Source: UBA1926 sp036732005 (lineage in GTDB: Bacteria > Planctomycetota > Phycisphaerae > Phycisphaerales > UBA1924). Taken from it: 64,000 nt of DNA. A program made the position numbers and the translations under genes. The notes beneath the pieces were generated by a model that did no database searches, was not told the DNA's origin, and saw only the letters and a list, made by a program, of their open reading frames with translations. Positions 1 through 9,258 of this stretch are shown here, in pieces (the stretch's first letter is position 1; every line of letters begins with the position of its first letter). The stretch covers positions 102,612 to 166,611 of the forward strand of contig DAINDF010000008.1 in the NCBI GenBank assembly GCA_036732005.1, given 5' to 3'.

Positions 1-1781
1 GGACGCTCGGAGGACATGTCCTTCTTGATCTCGACGAGCGCGGCGAGCTGGTCCTCGGTCTCGGTGTAGGGGAACTCGGCCTCGAACTCGCGCTGCCAGG
101 CGGTGTCGGCCGGGTAACGGATGCCCGGCATGTGCTCCCGCGCCGCGCGGACGCGGAGCATCTCCGAGGCGAGGTCGCGCACGCTCTCGGCGACCTTCGC
201 CTTGGCGTTCTTCCACTTCGTCCCCCCGATGTGGCTCAGCGGGGGCTTGCCGGAAAACCCCCCGACATACTTCTGCACCAGGTCGATCTGGGCGCACGGG
301 ACATGCAGCGTCGTGCCCCCGCCGAACTCGAGCGTCAGGAAATCCTCGGGCTCGGACTTGTCGGCCTTCTTCTTGCCCCAGTCGGAGGGGGGCGTCTCCC
401 GGGTCGGGTCCGGCTTCTTCTTCCCGGGCTTGACCAGCGTGAGCCCCACGAACCTCGCGATGCCGTGCTCGGCGTGCACCACGAAGTCCCCGGGCTGGAT
501 GTCCAGGAAGGTGTCCATCGCCCGCCCGGTCTTGATCCGCCCCACGCCGCGGCGGACCTCGAACCGGTGCAACAACTCGTGGTAGGGAACGACCGCGACG
601 CGCCCCCCGCCCGACCAGATGAACCCGCGGTGCAGGTACCCCTCCCACGCGCCGACCGCCGACCCCGACGCGTGTTCGGCGAGCAACTCCCCGAGCCGCG
701 AACGCTCGCCCGTGTTCTGGCAGCAGACCAGCACCCCGCCGGTCGAGCCCATCTCGCCCAGTTCGCGCACGGCGGCGCCCGCGTCGCGCTCGAACGAGGG
801 CAGCGGCTCGACGGGCAGGTCGAGCCGGATATCGGCGCTCGCCGCGCCGGCGGAGAACTGGTTGACCTCTGCGACCGCGGCGCATCGCTCGGCGATCCGC
901 CTGAACACCGCGGGCGGCCCGAACACGCCCCGCGTGTCGGTCGCCCGTTCGAAGTAGCCCCGGCCCTGCTCGGTCACCTCGAGCGTCTCGGAGATCAACG
1001 CGAGGGCCCCGGGGGGGAGCAGGTCGAGCGCCGAGACCGCGTCGTCGCCGGGCCTGGCGTGCTCGGGCTTGGCGGTCACCACCTCGGCCGCGGCGAGGGC
1101 GCGGTCCGAGCCCATCGTCTCGAGGTCGATCTCGCGGATGGACTCGATGTCGTCGCCGAAGAAGTCGATGCGCACCGGCGCCTGCACGGGCTGGGCCCGC
1201 CCATCGGGCGTGAAGACCGAGCCGCCGGCGGGGAAGATGTCGAGGATGCCCCCGCGGAGCGCGAAATCCCCGGGCTCCTCGACCGCGTCGAGCCGCTTGT
1301 AGCCCGCGTCGGTGAGCCACGCGGCGAGGTCGCCGGGATCCTCCCGCCCCCCGACGCGGAGCGCGCGCACCAACCGGCTGATCGAATCGGGCGGAGGCAC
1401 GCCCTGCATGAGCGCCTGGATCGGCGCGGCGAGGACGAACGGCGGGTGGTTGTCGCCGCCCTGCGCCAGCCGGCGCACGACCGCGAGCCGCTGCGCAAAC
1501 AGGTCGAGCGCCACCCCGGTCTCACCCGGGAGGACCTCGAGCGCGGGGAGCCGCAGGACGGATCGGCCCAATGCGGTGAGCTCGGCCTCGCACTCGTCGG
1601 CGTCGTCGAGGTGGGCGGTCACGAGCAGCACGGGGCGGCCCGCGCGCGACGCGACCGCGGCGGCGAGGAGATTGGTCGACGACCCCTGCGCGCCGGTCGC
1701 GACCACGCGGCGGCCCGCGATCAGGTGCGCGCACAGCTCCCCCACGACCGTCGAGGATTCGATGGGTCCAAGCGGGTCCAT
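1..1781 (-). CDS. mfd: Transcription-repair coupling factor Mfd, N-terminal part (cut by window edge)
   Basis: Mfd displaces RNA polymerase stalled at DNA damage and recruits UvrA to start nucleotide excision repair. The window holds the first ~593 codons; the gene continues past position 1. A UvrB-like homology block with GDFALRGGILDIFP lies near residue 170, followed by VRIDFFGDDIESIREID. A CarD-like RNA polymerase interaction domain with GDFVVHAEHGIARFVGL starts near residue 430. The visible part ends with AEFPYTETEDQL, the lead-in to the translocase domain, whose Walker motifs are outside the window. The start is the ATG complementary to 1779-1781. The gene lies 97 bp downstream of the ComEA-like gene on the same strand. 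The family call is secure. Confidence 0.93.
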   Translation of the reverse strand, partial: MDPLGPIESSTVVGELCAHLIAGRRVVATGAQGSSTNLLAAAVASRAGRPVLLVTAHLDDADECEAELTALGRSVLRLPALEVLPGETGVALDLFAQRLAVVRRLAQGGDNHPPFVLAAPIQALMQGVPPPDSISRLVRALRVGGREDPGDLAAWLTDAGYKRLDAVEEPGDFALRGGILDIFPAGGSVFTPDGRAQPVQAPVRIDFFGDDIESIREIDLETMGSDRALAAAEVVTAKPEHARPGDDAVSALDLLPPGALALISETLEVTEQGRGYFERATDTRGVFGPPAVFRRIAERCAAVAEVNQFSAGAASADIRLDLPVEPLPSFERDAGAAVRELGEMGSTGGVLVCCQNTGERSRLGELLAEHASGSAVGAWEGYLHRGFIWSGGGRVAVVPYHELLHRFEVRRGVGRIKTGRAMDTFLDIQPGDFVVHAEHGIARFVGLTLVKPGKKKPDPTRETPPSDWGKKKADKSEPEDFLTLEFGGGTTLHVPCAQIDLVQKYVGGFSGKPPLSHIGGTKWKNAKAKVAESVRDLASEMLRVRAAREHMPGIRYPADTAWQREFEAEFPYTETEDQLAALVEIKKDMSSER

Positions 1782-1878
1782 GCGCGCACGCTCCGGCCGG
1801 CCGACTCTCCCCGGACCGGGGCGGGACGGCGCGGCTCCTGCTCTGTTCCGCGGATGATAGAAACCCCCCGCGCGGGGG

Positions 1879-2448
1879 TCATTCGAACCGGATGTATGGG
1901 GCCAGGGCCTCGGCCGTGCGCGCGCCGATGCCCCTGACCTTCATCAGATCGGAGAGCGAGCGGATGGGGCCGTTCGTCTCGCGGTGCTCGATGATGCGCC
2001 CCGCGAGCGTGGGCCCGACGCGGGGGAGGAGCTCGAGCTCGGCCAGGGTCGCGGTGTTGATGTTCAAACGGACCGCCGGGGTCGCCGGGGCTGCGGGAGA
2101 GGACCGGGAATCGGCCGCCCCGGGGAGGACGACGGGGGCCGTCGGCGACGACGCGGCCGGGAGGGCCGCGGGGTCTGGGTTTGTGCCGGGCAGTGCTCTG
2201 GGCTCTGACTTCGATTCTGGGATTGGCCCTGGGCCGGGCTGGATGAGACCCGGGGCCGCGAGCGGGGCGGGTGTTGGGGCGGGCTGTGCGGGCGGGGTCT
2301 CAACGGCCGCCGGAAGGACGGGGAGCGGTCCCGCGGGGGCGCGTCCCAGAAGGGTCCAGAGCATGCCGACGATGCTGGCGCCCCCGATCAGCCCGGCGGC
2401 GAGCCAGCGTGCGGGTGAGGGGCCTGGGTCGTGCGGCCTCGGGTTCAT
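1879..2448 (-). CDS. ComEA-like helix-hairpin-helix DNA-binding protein, membrane-anchored
   Basis: A 189-residue protein with one N-terminal membrane segment (about residues 14-32), a Pro/Ala-rich linker (about 40-125) and a C-terminal helix-hairpin-helix domain starting LNINTATLAELELLP and continuing through VGPTLAGRII and VRGIGARTAEALAPYI. This is the ComEA layout, in which the HhH domain binds double-stranded DNA outside the inner membrane during DNA uptake; the same domain also occurs in repair proteins. The ATG at 2448 gives a clean membrane anchor. The stop codon of the upstream GH10-like gene is 14 bp before it, so the two are probably co-transcribed. Role in competence is an inference; no other competence gene is visible. 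Confidence 0.8.
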   Translation of the reverse strand: MNPRPHDPGPSPARWLAAGLIGGASIVGMLWTLLGRAPAGPLPVLPAAVETPPAQPAPTPAPLAAPGLIQPGPGPIPESKSEPRALPGTNPDPAALPAASSPTAPVVLPGAADSRSSPAAPATPAVRLNINTATLAELELLPRVGPTLAGRIIEHRETNGPIRSLSDLMKVRGIGARTAEALAPYIRFE

Positions 2449-2462
2449 GACGCGGGGCCTCG

Positions 2463-4196
2463 TCAGGTGGTCTGGGCCCCGGGGCCCCAGGCGGGGTCGA
2501 GCAGGCGCTCGGGCAGCCGCGCGTCGCGGACGGCGCGTCGCATCTCGACGATGCGGTCGGCGATGGGCTTGCGGGTCCCGTCGACGGCGATGATCCCGCC
2601 GCGGGGCATCTCGCTGGGCTCGGGCATGTCGTAGAGCTCCTGCCAGGTGACGGACTGGACGGAGGGCTTGGCGAGCGCGATGGCGAGGACGGCGCTGGCC
2701 CAGTCGGCCTGGAGGTCCTCGGTCCAGGGGGCACGCCAGGAGCCCGGGTGGAACTCGGCGAGGTTGGGGTCCCCCACCGCCTCGGGCACGCCCGAGGGGG
2801 CCCCGATCGCGGTGATGGACAGGGGCTTGTCGAGGGCGGCGTAGCGGTCGAGCATGGCGCTGAAGGCCATGAGATCGCGGGCGGACTGCCCGGGCATGGG
2901 CTGGCCCATCTGCACGCGGAGGCTGAACCCGTCGACCATGATGCCGGCCTGGGTGACCATCTCGGCGTAGAGCATGGGCGGGAGGGATCGCCGGTTGGCG
3001 GTGTGGTACTCGCCCCAGGGGTGGGTGATCTCGAGGATGACCTGCGCGGTCGGGTGCAGCTTGCGGACGACGAGCACGCAGATGCGCGTCAGGTCCATCA
3101 TCTGGTCGAAGGAGAAGTGGAAGTTGTCGTTGACATGCAGCCCACCGAGGACGGTCCACCGCCCGATGGTGCGGCGGTAGCGCGTGACGAGGTTCTTCAT
3201 GTGCTCGTAGACGAACTCGCGGAGGGTGTCGTAGTCGTTCTCCCACACATAGAGCCAGCGCGGGACGCAGCGCTGGCGGAAGTCGATGACCGGGCCGGCG
3301 ACGACGGGGATCTTCGCCTTTCGGACCGCCCACTCGATCCACTGGTCCGTGTTGCGCCAGAAGTACTTGCCCTCCTCGGGCTCCATCTCGATCCAGCGCA
3401 TGGGCACCTGGAGGAAGTCCAGGCACTCCGCCGCGGCGTTCTGCGCGGCCTCGGTGAACGAGGCGGGCGAGACGGCGCACCCGATCGCGGGGCGCGTGGG
3501 GACCGCGACGCCCACACGATCGATCGATAGCACGGGCTGGCTGGCTCGCTGCCGCGAGGCGGGGGCGTGCGGGGAGCGTTCGAGCGTGCGCTCGTAGATC
3601 TCGCCGGAGACGCGTGGACCGAAGTCGCGGCGGGCGGCCTCGAGCGCGAGGCGTTCGCCCGCCTCGACGGCGAGCCAGAGGCTTCGGACGGCCTGCTTGT
3701 GCGCCTCGGCGCTGAACCCGTGGGTGTCGCCGACATCGGCGCGGCCCTGGGCGACGACGGCCTCGGTGAAGGCGTGGCGCGCGTCCTCGAAGAGCCGCAT
3801 GATCGGGTGGTCGGGCCCGAGGTCAAAAAGGGACCAGTCTTCGAGCTTGTTGAGGAAGAGCATGAGGCGGTGGCGTGCCAGTTCCAGGCTGAGCAGGTAG
3901 GGGCGGTCGCGCTCGGGGAGCAGGCAGGTCTGGAGCGTCAGTTGCCCGAGCAGGGTCGGGACGCCGCCGGCGTCGAGATCGTGGGAGAACCCGAGTTCCT
4001 CGAAAGTCTTGCGGTCGAGCCCGACCTGGAGGGCGAACCCGCTGGTCTCCCCGGTGGGCTTGGTGCAGGAGATCACCCCCCGCTCGAAACGGATCTCCCC
4101 GGCGATGGGGACGGACTCCGGACCGATGAGGAACGCGTGCCGGAGCACCCGCTCGGCCTGTGGCCGGTCGCCCTCGAAAACCAGGAAACTCAGCAT
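2463..4196 (-). CDS. GH10-like TIM-barrel protein lacking catalytic glutamates
   Basis: A 577-residue protein. Its C-terminal half (about residues 270-550) resembles a glycoside hydrolase family 10 (endo-1,4-beta-xylanase) barrel: substrate-site-like KYFWRNTDQWIEWA, then WLYVWENDYDTLREFVYEHM, then RWTVLGGLHVNDNF. In true GH10 enzymes the acid/base Glu sits in a WDVVNEA motif and the nucleophile in a TELD motif. Here these positions read WTVLGGLHVND and SITAIGAP, so both catalytic glutamates appear to be missing. The N-terminal half is unassigned and may be a carbohydrate-binding-like domain. No signal peptide is obvious. A binding or structural role is more likely than hydrolysis, but this rests on motif reading only. 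Confidence 0.7.
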   Translation of the reverse strand: MLSFLVFEGDRPQAERVLRHAFLIGPESVPIAGEIRFERGVISCTKPTGETSGFALQVGLDRKTFEELGFSHDLDAGGVPTLLGQLTLQTCLLPERDRPYLLSLELARHRLMLFLNKLEDWSLFDLGPDHPIMRLFEDARHAFTEAVVAQGRADVGDTHGFSAEAHKQAVRSLWLAVEAGERLALEAARRDFGPRVSGEIYERTLERSPHAPASRQRASQPVLSIDRVGVAVPTRPAIGCAVSPASFTEAAQNAAAECLDFLQVPMRWIEMEPEEGKYFWRNTDQWIEWAVRKAKIPVVAGPVIDFRQRCVPRWLYVWENDYDTLREFVYEHMKNLVTRYRRTIGRWTVLGGLHVNDNFHFSFDQMMDLTRICVLVVRKLHPTAQVILEITHPWGEYHTANRRSLPPMLYAEMVTQAGIMVDGFSLRVQMGQPMPGQSARDLMAFSAMLDRYAALDKPLSITAIGAPSGVPEAVGDPNLAEFHPGSWRAPWTEDLQADWASAVLAIALAKPSVQSVTWQELYDMPEPSEMPRGGIIAVDGTRKPIADRIVEMRRAVRDARLPERLLDPAWGPGAQTT

Positions 4197-4348
4197 GCGG
4201 AGAGTCGTCCTTCCGGGGGGTGCGGGGCCCCGCGTGCGGGCCGGGACAAACGGAACCGTAGCGTCCGCGAGGGGTTCGGGTGGGCCCCCTCGCCGGGCAC
4301 CGGGATGATACGGGGACGGCGTGCGGCGGCGCGCGGTAGCATGGGGCT

Positions 4349-5326
4349 ATGGCGAGCTCAACGGCATCGGAGGGGGGCGGGGGCGTGTTCCAGACGGACC
4401 TGCGGCTTCCCGACCGCCGTGAGGGCAAGGTGCGCGATGTCTACCGGATGCCGGGCGAGGCCAAGATCGCCATCGTCGCGACGGACCGCCTCTCGGCGTT
4501 CGATGTGGTGATGCCCACCCCGATCCCGGGGAAGGGGCGGCTGCTGACCGAAGTGGCGGCGTTCTGGCTCCGGTTCATCGCCGACCGGGGTCTGTGCGCG
4601 ACGCACCTGATCTCGACCGACGCGGAGTGCCTCCCCGAGGCCGCGTTCACCGGGACCATGGTCGGCCGGGCCGAGCTTGAGGGCCGGGTCACCATCGGCC
4701 GGCTCTGCCGGGTGCTCCCGATCGAGTTCGTGGTCCGGGGGTATCTGGAGGGGTCGGGGTGGCAGGACTACCGGCACTCCGGATCGGTCTGCGGCGTGTC
4801 GCTGCTGGCGGGGCTCAGGCAGTGCGACCGCTTGCCCCGGCCCATCTTCACCCCGGCGACCAAGGCCGAGGGTGGGCAGCACGACCTGAACATCGACGCG
4901 GGGGCCGCCGCCCGGATCGTCGACCCGATCGCGGGCGCCGGCGTGACCGAGCGGCTCGCGGAGACGGCGATCCGGATCTACGAGGCCGCGAGCGAATATG
5001 CGGCGGGCCGGGGCGTGCTGATCGCGGACACGAAGTTCGAGTTCGGCCTCCCGCTGGATGCCTCGGGCAGGCCAACGGGCGAGGGGCCGATCCTGATCGA
5101 CGAGGCGCTGACGCCGGACAGCTCGCGGTTCTGGCCCGCGGACCGGTACGAGCCGGGGCGCCCTCAGGCGAGCTTCGACAAGCAGTTCGTGCGCGAGTAC
5201 CTGCTGGATCTCGTGGAGCGCGGGCGGTGGGACAAGTCGCCGCCCGGGCCCGAGCTGCCGGGCGAGGTGGTCCAGGGCACGCTGGACCGGTACCGCGAGG
5301 TCCGCGACCGGCTCATTGGCGGTTGA
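4349..5326 (+). CDS. purC: Phosphoribosylaminoimidazole-succinocarboxamide synthase (SAICAR synthetase)
   Basis: Catalyses ATP-dependent ligation of CAIR with aspartate in purine synthesis. At 325 residues it has the longer form found in many bacteria and fungi. Visible motifs: EGKVRDVYRM near residue 25, ATDRLSAFDVVMPTPIPGKG near 45-64, EFVVRGYLEGSGW near 130 and IADTKFEFGL near 228. The family assignment is clear. The gene stands alone on the plus strand, divergent from the GH10-like gene (152-bp gap). Its last 14 bases overlap the 3' end of the convergent gene at 5313-7271. The ribosome binding site is weak (GGGGCT before ATG). Confidence 0.95.
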   Translation: MASSTASEGGGGVFQTDLRLPDRREGKVRDVYRMPGEAKIAIVATDRLSAFDVVMPTPIPGKGRLLTEVAAFWLRFIADRGLCATHLISTDAECLPEAAFTGTMVGRAELEGRVTIGRLCRVLPIEFVVRGYLEGSGWQDYRHSGSVCGVSLLAGLRQCDRLPRPIFTPATKAEGGQHDLNIDAGAAARIVDPIAGAGVTERLAETAIRIYEAASEYAAGRGVLIADTKFEFGLPLDASGRPTGEGPILIDEALTPDSSRFWPADRYEPGRPQASFDKQFVREYLLDLVERGRWDKSPPGPELPGEVVQGTLDRYREVRDRLIGG

Positions 5327-7271
5327 TCGAGTCGAGGTCCGAGGCGGCCCGCTCGCGTTCCTTCTGCTCGAGGAAGGCGCGGAAGGCGGGCATCTCGGTC
5401 GGCTCGGGGAAGAGCGAGGCGAAGGAGGCCCCGCCGGCGCTCTCCTCCTTGTCGAGCGGTTCCTTGAAGCGTTCGCGGAGGATGTCGTAGGCGTAGCGCT
5501 GGAGCGTCTCGGGGGCGTAGGAGTAGGCGAGTTCGGCCTCGTCGAGGGGGAGGTCCTCGATGGTGGCGGCGAAGACGCCGCCGGCGAGGTGGCGGAAGTC
5601 CTTGTCCATCCACTCCATCCGCGCGTCGGTGCCCTGGCTGGCGACGACCTCGCGACCCTGCTGCTGGAAGTAGTACGCGTGGGCCTGGCGGGCGAAGTCG
5701 AGCTGCCCCTGGAAGAGCTGGGTGTCGCCCGCGATCAGGGCCTGGTACGCGCCCTGGAGCGAGCCCATGACCTGCGCGCCGGCGACCTGCGGGCTGGTGA
5801 ACCGGTCGAAGAGCGACCGCTGCACGAACTCGTCGAGCGTGCCGTAGACACGCTGCTTGGAGAGCTGGTTGTGCAGGTTCTGGCCCGTCCAGGTGCGCAG
5901 ACGGGTGTACCAGTACTCGGCCCGCTCCCGCTCGCCCCGGCGGTAGAAGAACGCGATCGCGTCCTCGAGGAAGTTCTCGTACCCGACGGCGTAGTTCCGC
6001 CGGGGCCGGCTGGGATCTTCGTACACACCCGCGCGGGAGACGACATCCTCGTAGATGTCCCCGTAGGACTCGACGAAGTAGGGGTTGGGCATGCCCTGCA
6101 TGTACCCCCGGCCGCCGGACAGATAGGCCAGGTAGTTGAAGTACATGTCCCCGTCGCGGTAGAGCGCCTGGATCGCCTGCATGACCATGCGGTCGGTGTT
6201 GACAAAGTCGAAGTTGCGCCGGTTGTACTCGTCGAACCGGGTGAGTGTTCGTTCCACGCCCTGGGCGGCCCAGTAGAGCCCGTGGGCGCCGTGGTGGCGC
6301 CAGTCCAGCGGGCCGAACTTGCGGGTGTAGCGGATCATCCGCTTCGGGGACATGTGGTAGTCGTCCACGATCACCCGCTTGCGGACATGGGGGATGAGCA
6401 CCTCCCACGCCTTGGCGTACTTCGGGTCGTCGAGCAGCTCGGCGAAGGCGAGGTTCCTGGGCCCGAACTCGGCCTCGGCGCGGGCACGCTGGGGCGAGAG
6501 GCGGACGGCCTGGTGCTGCGTCCAGCGGCGGAGCAGCTCGATGTCGGGCCCGACGCCCACACGCGACCGCAGCGCGTCGAGCAGTTCGGTCGTCTCCGGG
6601 GCGATCGCCGCGACGCCCCCGAGGGTCTCGGGGGCCTCGTCGATGGGCGTGAGCCACTGGGCGTAGAGCTCGATGACATCGTCCCTGCCCCGCTTGTCGG
6701 GCTCGGGCTTGGGGGGCGTGCCGACGACGACGGTCCACTCGGCGGCGAGCTCACGCTTGTAGTAGCGGTTGGAGTCGTCGGTGAACCCGCCGATCTTGTG
6801 GAGGATGATCCAGGCGAGCTCCTTGTGGAGCATGAGGTCGTTGGGGTTGGCGGGGATGCCCTCGTCGCGGAGGAGGCGGACACCCGCCATGACCCACTGG
6901 TAGCGCTCCTCGGGGGTCTGGGTCTCGACGGAGATGTTGTACGCGAGGTTCCAGGCGTGGAAGGCCCAGACGCGCGGGAACCGGGGCTGGAGCTTGGTGA
7001 TCGTCCGGGCGAGCTCGATCGCCTCGTGGAACTGGCCCGCCTCCTTCATGTCGTTGGCACGCATCCAGAGCATGTTGACGAACAGGCCGCGGAAGGCGCC
7101 CATCGCGATGCCGAGCGAGACCTCGGGCGGGTCGGAATCCTCCGCCCGCTCGGTCGCGGCGAGCTTGCTCCGCCCCGCCGAGGCCGCCACCGCGGGCACG
7201 AGCACCGACGAGCCCAGGAGGCTCGCCAGGATGAGCAAGGCCGCGAGGATCTTGACGCTGAAGGATGACAC
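5313..7271 (-). CDS. Large exported protein with TPR-like repeats, end of SPFH/ABC operon
   Basis: 652 residues with an N-terminal hydrophobic segment (about 8-28) that could be a signal peptide or anchor. The segment with FHEAIELARTITKLQP and FPRVWAFHAWNLAYN (about residues 80-115) looks like helical tetratricopeptide repeats. The rest is rich in Trp, Tyr and charged residues and I do not recognise it. The gene is the last of a minus-strand operon, 49 bp after the ABC permease, which suggests it works with that exporter, perhaps as a periplasmic partner. The function is not known from sequence. Confidence 0.7.
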   Translation of the reverse strand: MSSFSVKILAALLILASLLGSSVLVPAVAASAGRSKLAATERAEDSDPPEVSLGIAMGAFRGLFVNMLWMRANDMKEAGQFHEAIELARTITKLQPRFPRVWAFHAWNLAYNISVETQTPEERYQWVMAGVRLLRDEGIPANPNDLMLHKELAWIILHKIGGFTDDSNRYYKRELAAEWTVVVGTPPKPEPDKRGRDDVIELYAQWLTPIDEAPETLGGVAAIAPETTELLDALRSRVGVGPDIELLRRWTQHQAVRLSPQRARAEAEFGPRNLAFAELLDDPKYAKAWEVLIPHVRKRVIVDDYHMSPKRMIRYTRKFGPLDWRHHGAHGLYWAAQGVERTLTRFDEYNRRNFDFVNTDRMVMQAIQALYRDGDMYFNYLAYLSGGRGYMQGMPNPYFVESYGDIYEDVVSRAGVYEDPSRPRRNYAVGYENFLEDAIAFFYRRGERERAEYWYTRLRTWTGQNLHNQLSKQRVYGTLDEFVQRSLFDRFTSPQVAGAQVMGSLQGAYQALIAGDTQLFQGQLDFARQAHAYYFQQQGREVVASQGTDARMEWMDKDFRHLAGGVFAATIEDLPLDEAELAYSYAPETLQRYAYDILRERFKEPLDKEESAGGASFASLFPEPTEMPAFRAFLEQKERERAASDLDSINRQ

Positions 7272-7320
7272 GCCCGACGGCTCCTGTCTCTGGGGGCGTT
7301 GAGCCGCCCCCCGTTGATTC

Positions 7321-9258
7321 CTACTGCCCCGAGTAGATCGCCAGTTCGCGCCTGCGGAACACGAACACCGAAACGGCGAACAGCAAACCCGTCGCGACGA
7401 GCAGGGCCCCGGCCCCCACCCCGACGCTCGACCAGGCCATCAGGCGGCCGTCCACGAGGCGCTTGACGGGGTCGAGGTCGCCGTAGACGGCGAAGAGCTG
7501 GCCCATGAACTCGGTGAGCCCGCTCGTGACCCATTTGTACCAGACGAACTCGCCCCTTTTGCCCGTGACCCCGTACGCCTCCGCCGCGTCGACGAGGAAG
7601 CCCGACATCTCCGCCAGCAGGAAGACGCCGAAAGACACGAGGCAGGCGACGGGGAACGAGAGGAAGGTCGCGGCGAAGACGGCGACCATCGCCAGCACGG
7701 CGAGCTTGATCCAGAGCACGAGGACGACGCGCATGAAGTTCATGCGGTAGCCCCCCGCGGCATAGGAGACCTCGAGCGCCCGGTCGGGGATGGTCGCCGC
7801 CGATGGATTGGGGGCGATCCCGATCGCGCCGGACGGGTCGAGCACGAGCCGCCCGTTCCAGACCTGGACATCCAGCACGCCGTCGGGCGTGACCGCGTCG
7901 GGGGGCAGCGGGAGGTTGTGGATGAAGCCCAGGCCCATCTGCCTGACATACGGCCCCGGGTCGGCGGCGTTGGGGAAGACGAAGCTCAGCGTGTAGAACA
8001 GGTCCGGGCGGTTCCCCTGCGCGTCGATGCGGATGCTCAGGGTCATCGGGCTCTGCCGGGCGACCGCCTCGCCGAGGCCCGAGATCCTGTAGTCCCGGCG
8101 GTCGCCCCTGGGGATGGACTGGTAGACCCGCAGGGCGCCCTTGTTGAGATCGGAGACGACCTTGGCGTACTCCTCGGGCGTCGTGGCGAGGTCGGGGTCG
8201 GTCAGACGCTCACGCTCGATGTACGACTCCACGCGGGCGAGGAACTCGGGGTGGTCGATGCGCAGCTCGTCGGGGATATCCAGGAACGCCGAACGCCGGG
8301 CCGAGAGCACGCGTGTTTCGAGGATGAACCGGTCCTCGGTGATGGCGGCGTCGTCGGAGATGTACGCCTGCCGCTCCCCGACCGCGGGCTGGTGACGCAG
8401 GTACTCGGCGAAGAGGAAGATGCCCGAGGCGCAGACGAGCAGCAGGATCGCGTTCAGGGAGATCAGCCCCACCCACTTGCCCAGCAGGTACTGCCACGCG
8501 GCGACCGGCTTGGTGACGGTCTGCCAGATGACCTTGTCCCGCTGCTCGGAGGTGATCGACGAGACCCCGAACGCCAGCGTCAGCACCGCGATCACCCAGA
8601 ACGAGCCCGAGACCGAATACTGGAAGAAACTCTGCACGCGGTACCGCAGCGGCTGGTCCTGGTCGAGGATCCCCGGAAGCACGGCCAGCCCGAGGATCAG
8701 CAGGATGATGAGGACCAGCGAGATCTTGAGGCGGACGGCCTCCGTGAGCATGTTGCGTGCAACGCCCACGACCGGCCCCGACCCCGAGAACAGCGCCCGC
8801 AGCGCCTGCATCAGCGCCGTGAACGACGCGGAGAGCACGAGCACGCCGAAGAGGAGCCTCGCGTAGACCTCCGTCGGCTCGAAGAGGAAGAGCGGCACGC
8901 CGACCGCGGCGGCGATCAGCCCCAGCGCGAGGTAGGTCAGCCCCAACCCGAGCCAGATGACCACCACGCCCACCAGCGCCGCCACGGCCGCGCCGACCCC
9001 CACGCTCGCGGAGGACGAGGCCCTCTCGAGAACCCCCTCGACAAGGCGGAACTCCGGATCGTTCTTCGCCGCCTCGCCGAAGCCCTCAAGGGTGCCCAGC
9101 ACGCTCTCGGCGCCGCCGAACTTCCCGCTCGCGACGCCGACCGCGTACCACCCGTACGCCAGGGCGACGACGAGCAGGAAGGCGACCGTCGCGGCGACCT
9201 TGAACCAGCGGGCGTGCTGCGTGCGGTCGAGGAGGCCGGGCAGGTCGCGGGCCTTCAT
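7321..9258 (-). CDS. ABC-2 type exporter permease
   Basis: 645 residues with many membrane segments, including one at about residues 20-40, several between 90 and 290, and a final group between about 545 and 640. Between the two groups lies a long soluble domain (about residues 300-520), an arrangement seen in ABC-2 permeases with a large periplasmic loop. The start codon overlaps the stop of the upstream ATPase gene by 4 bp (9255-9258), so translation of the pair is coupled. The transported substrate is unknown. Confidence 0.85.
   Translation of the reverse strand: MKARDLPGLLDRTQHARWFKVAATVAFLLVVALAYGWYAVGVASGKFGGAESVLGTLEGFGEAAKNDPEFRLVEGVLERASSSASVGVGAAVAALVGVVVIWLGLGLTYLALGLIAAAVGVPLFLFEPTEVYARLLFGVLVLSASFTALMQALRALFSGSGPVVGVARNMLTEAVRLKISLVLIILLILGLAVLPGILDQDQPLRYRVQSFFQYSVSGSFWVIAVLTLAFGVSSITSEQRDKVIWQTVTKPVAAWQYLLGKWVGLISLNAILLLVCASGIFLFAEYLRHQPAVGERQAYISDDAAITEDRFILETRVLSARRSAFLDIPDELRIDHPEFLARVESYIERERLTDPDLATTPEEYAKVVSDLNKGALRVYQSIPRGDRRDYRISGLGEAVARQSPMTLSIRIDAQGNRPDLFYTLSFVFPNAADPGPYVRQMGLGFIHNLPLPPDAVTPDGVLDVQVWNGRLVLDPSGAIGIAPNPSAATIPDRALEVSYAAGGYRMNFMRVVLVLWIKLAVLAMVAVFAATFLSFPVACLVSFGVFLLAEMSGFLVDAAEAYGVTGKRGEFVWYKWVTSGLTEFMGQLFAVYGDLDPVKRLVDGRLMAWSSVGVGAGALLVATGLLFAVSVFVFRRRELAIYSGQ

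Noticed and set aside
132..1937. 601-residue open frame on the plus strand
   Set aside because: Antisense shadow of mfd; high GC keeps antisense frames open. It has no domain and no ribosome binding site.
5316..7268. 650-residue plus-strand frame opposite the exported protein gene
   Set aside because: Perfect antisense of the gene at 5313-7271 with Gly/Val/Leu/Glu-biased composition; no start context.
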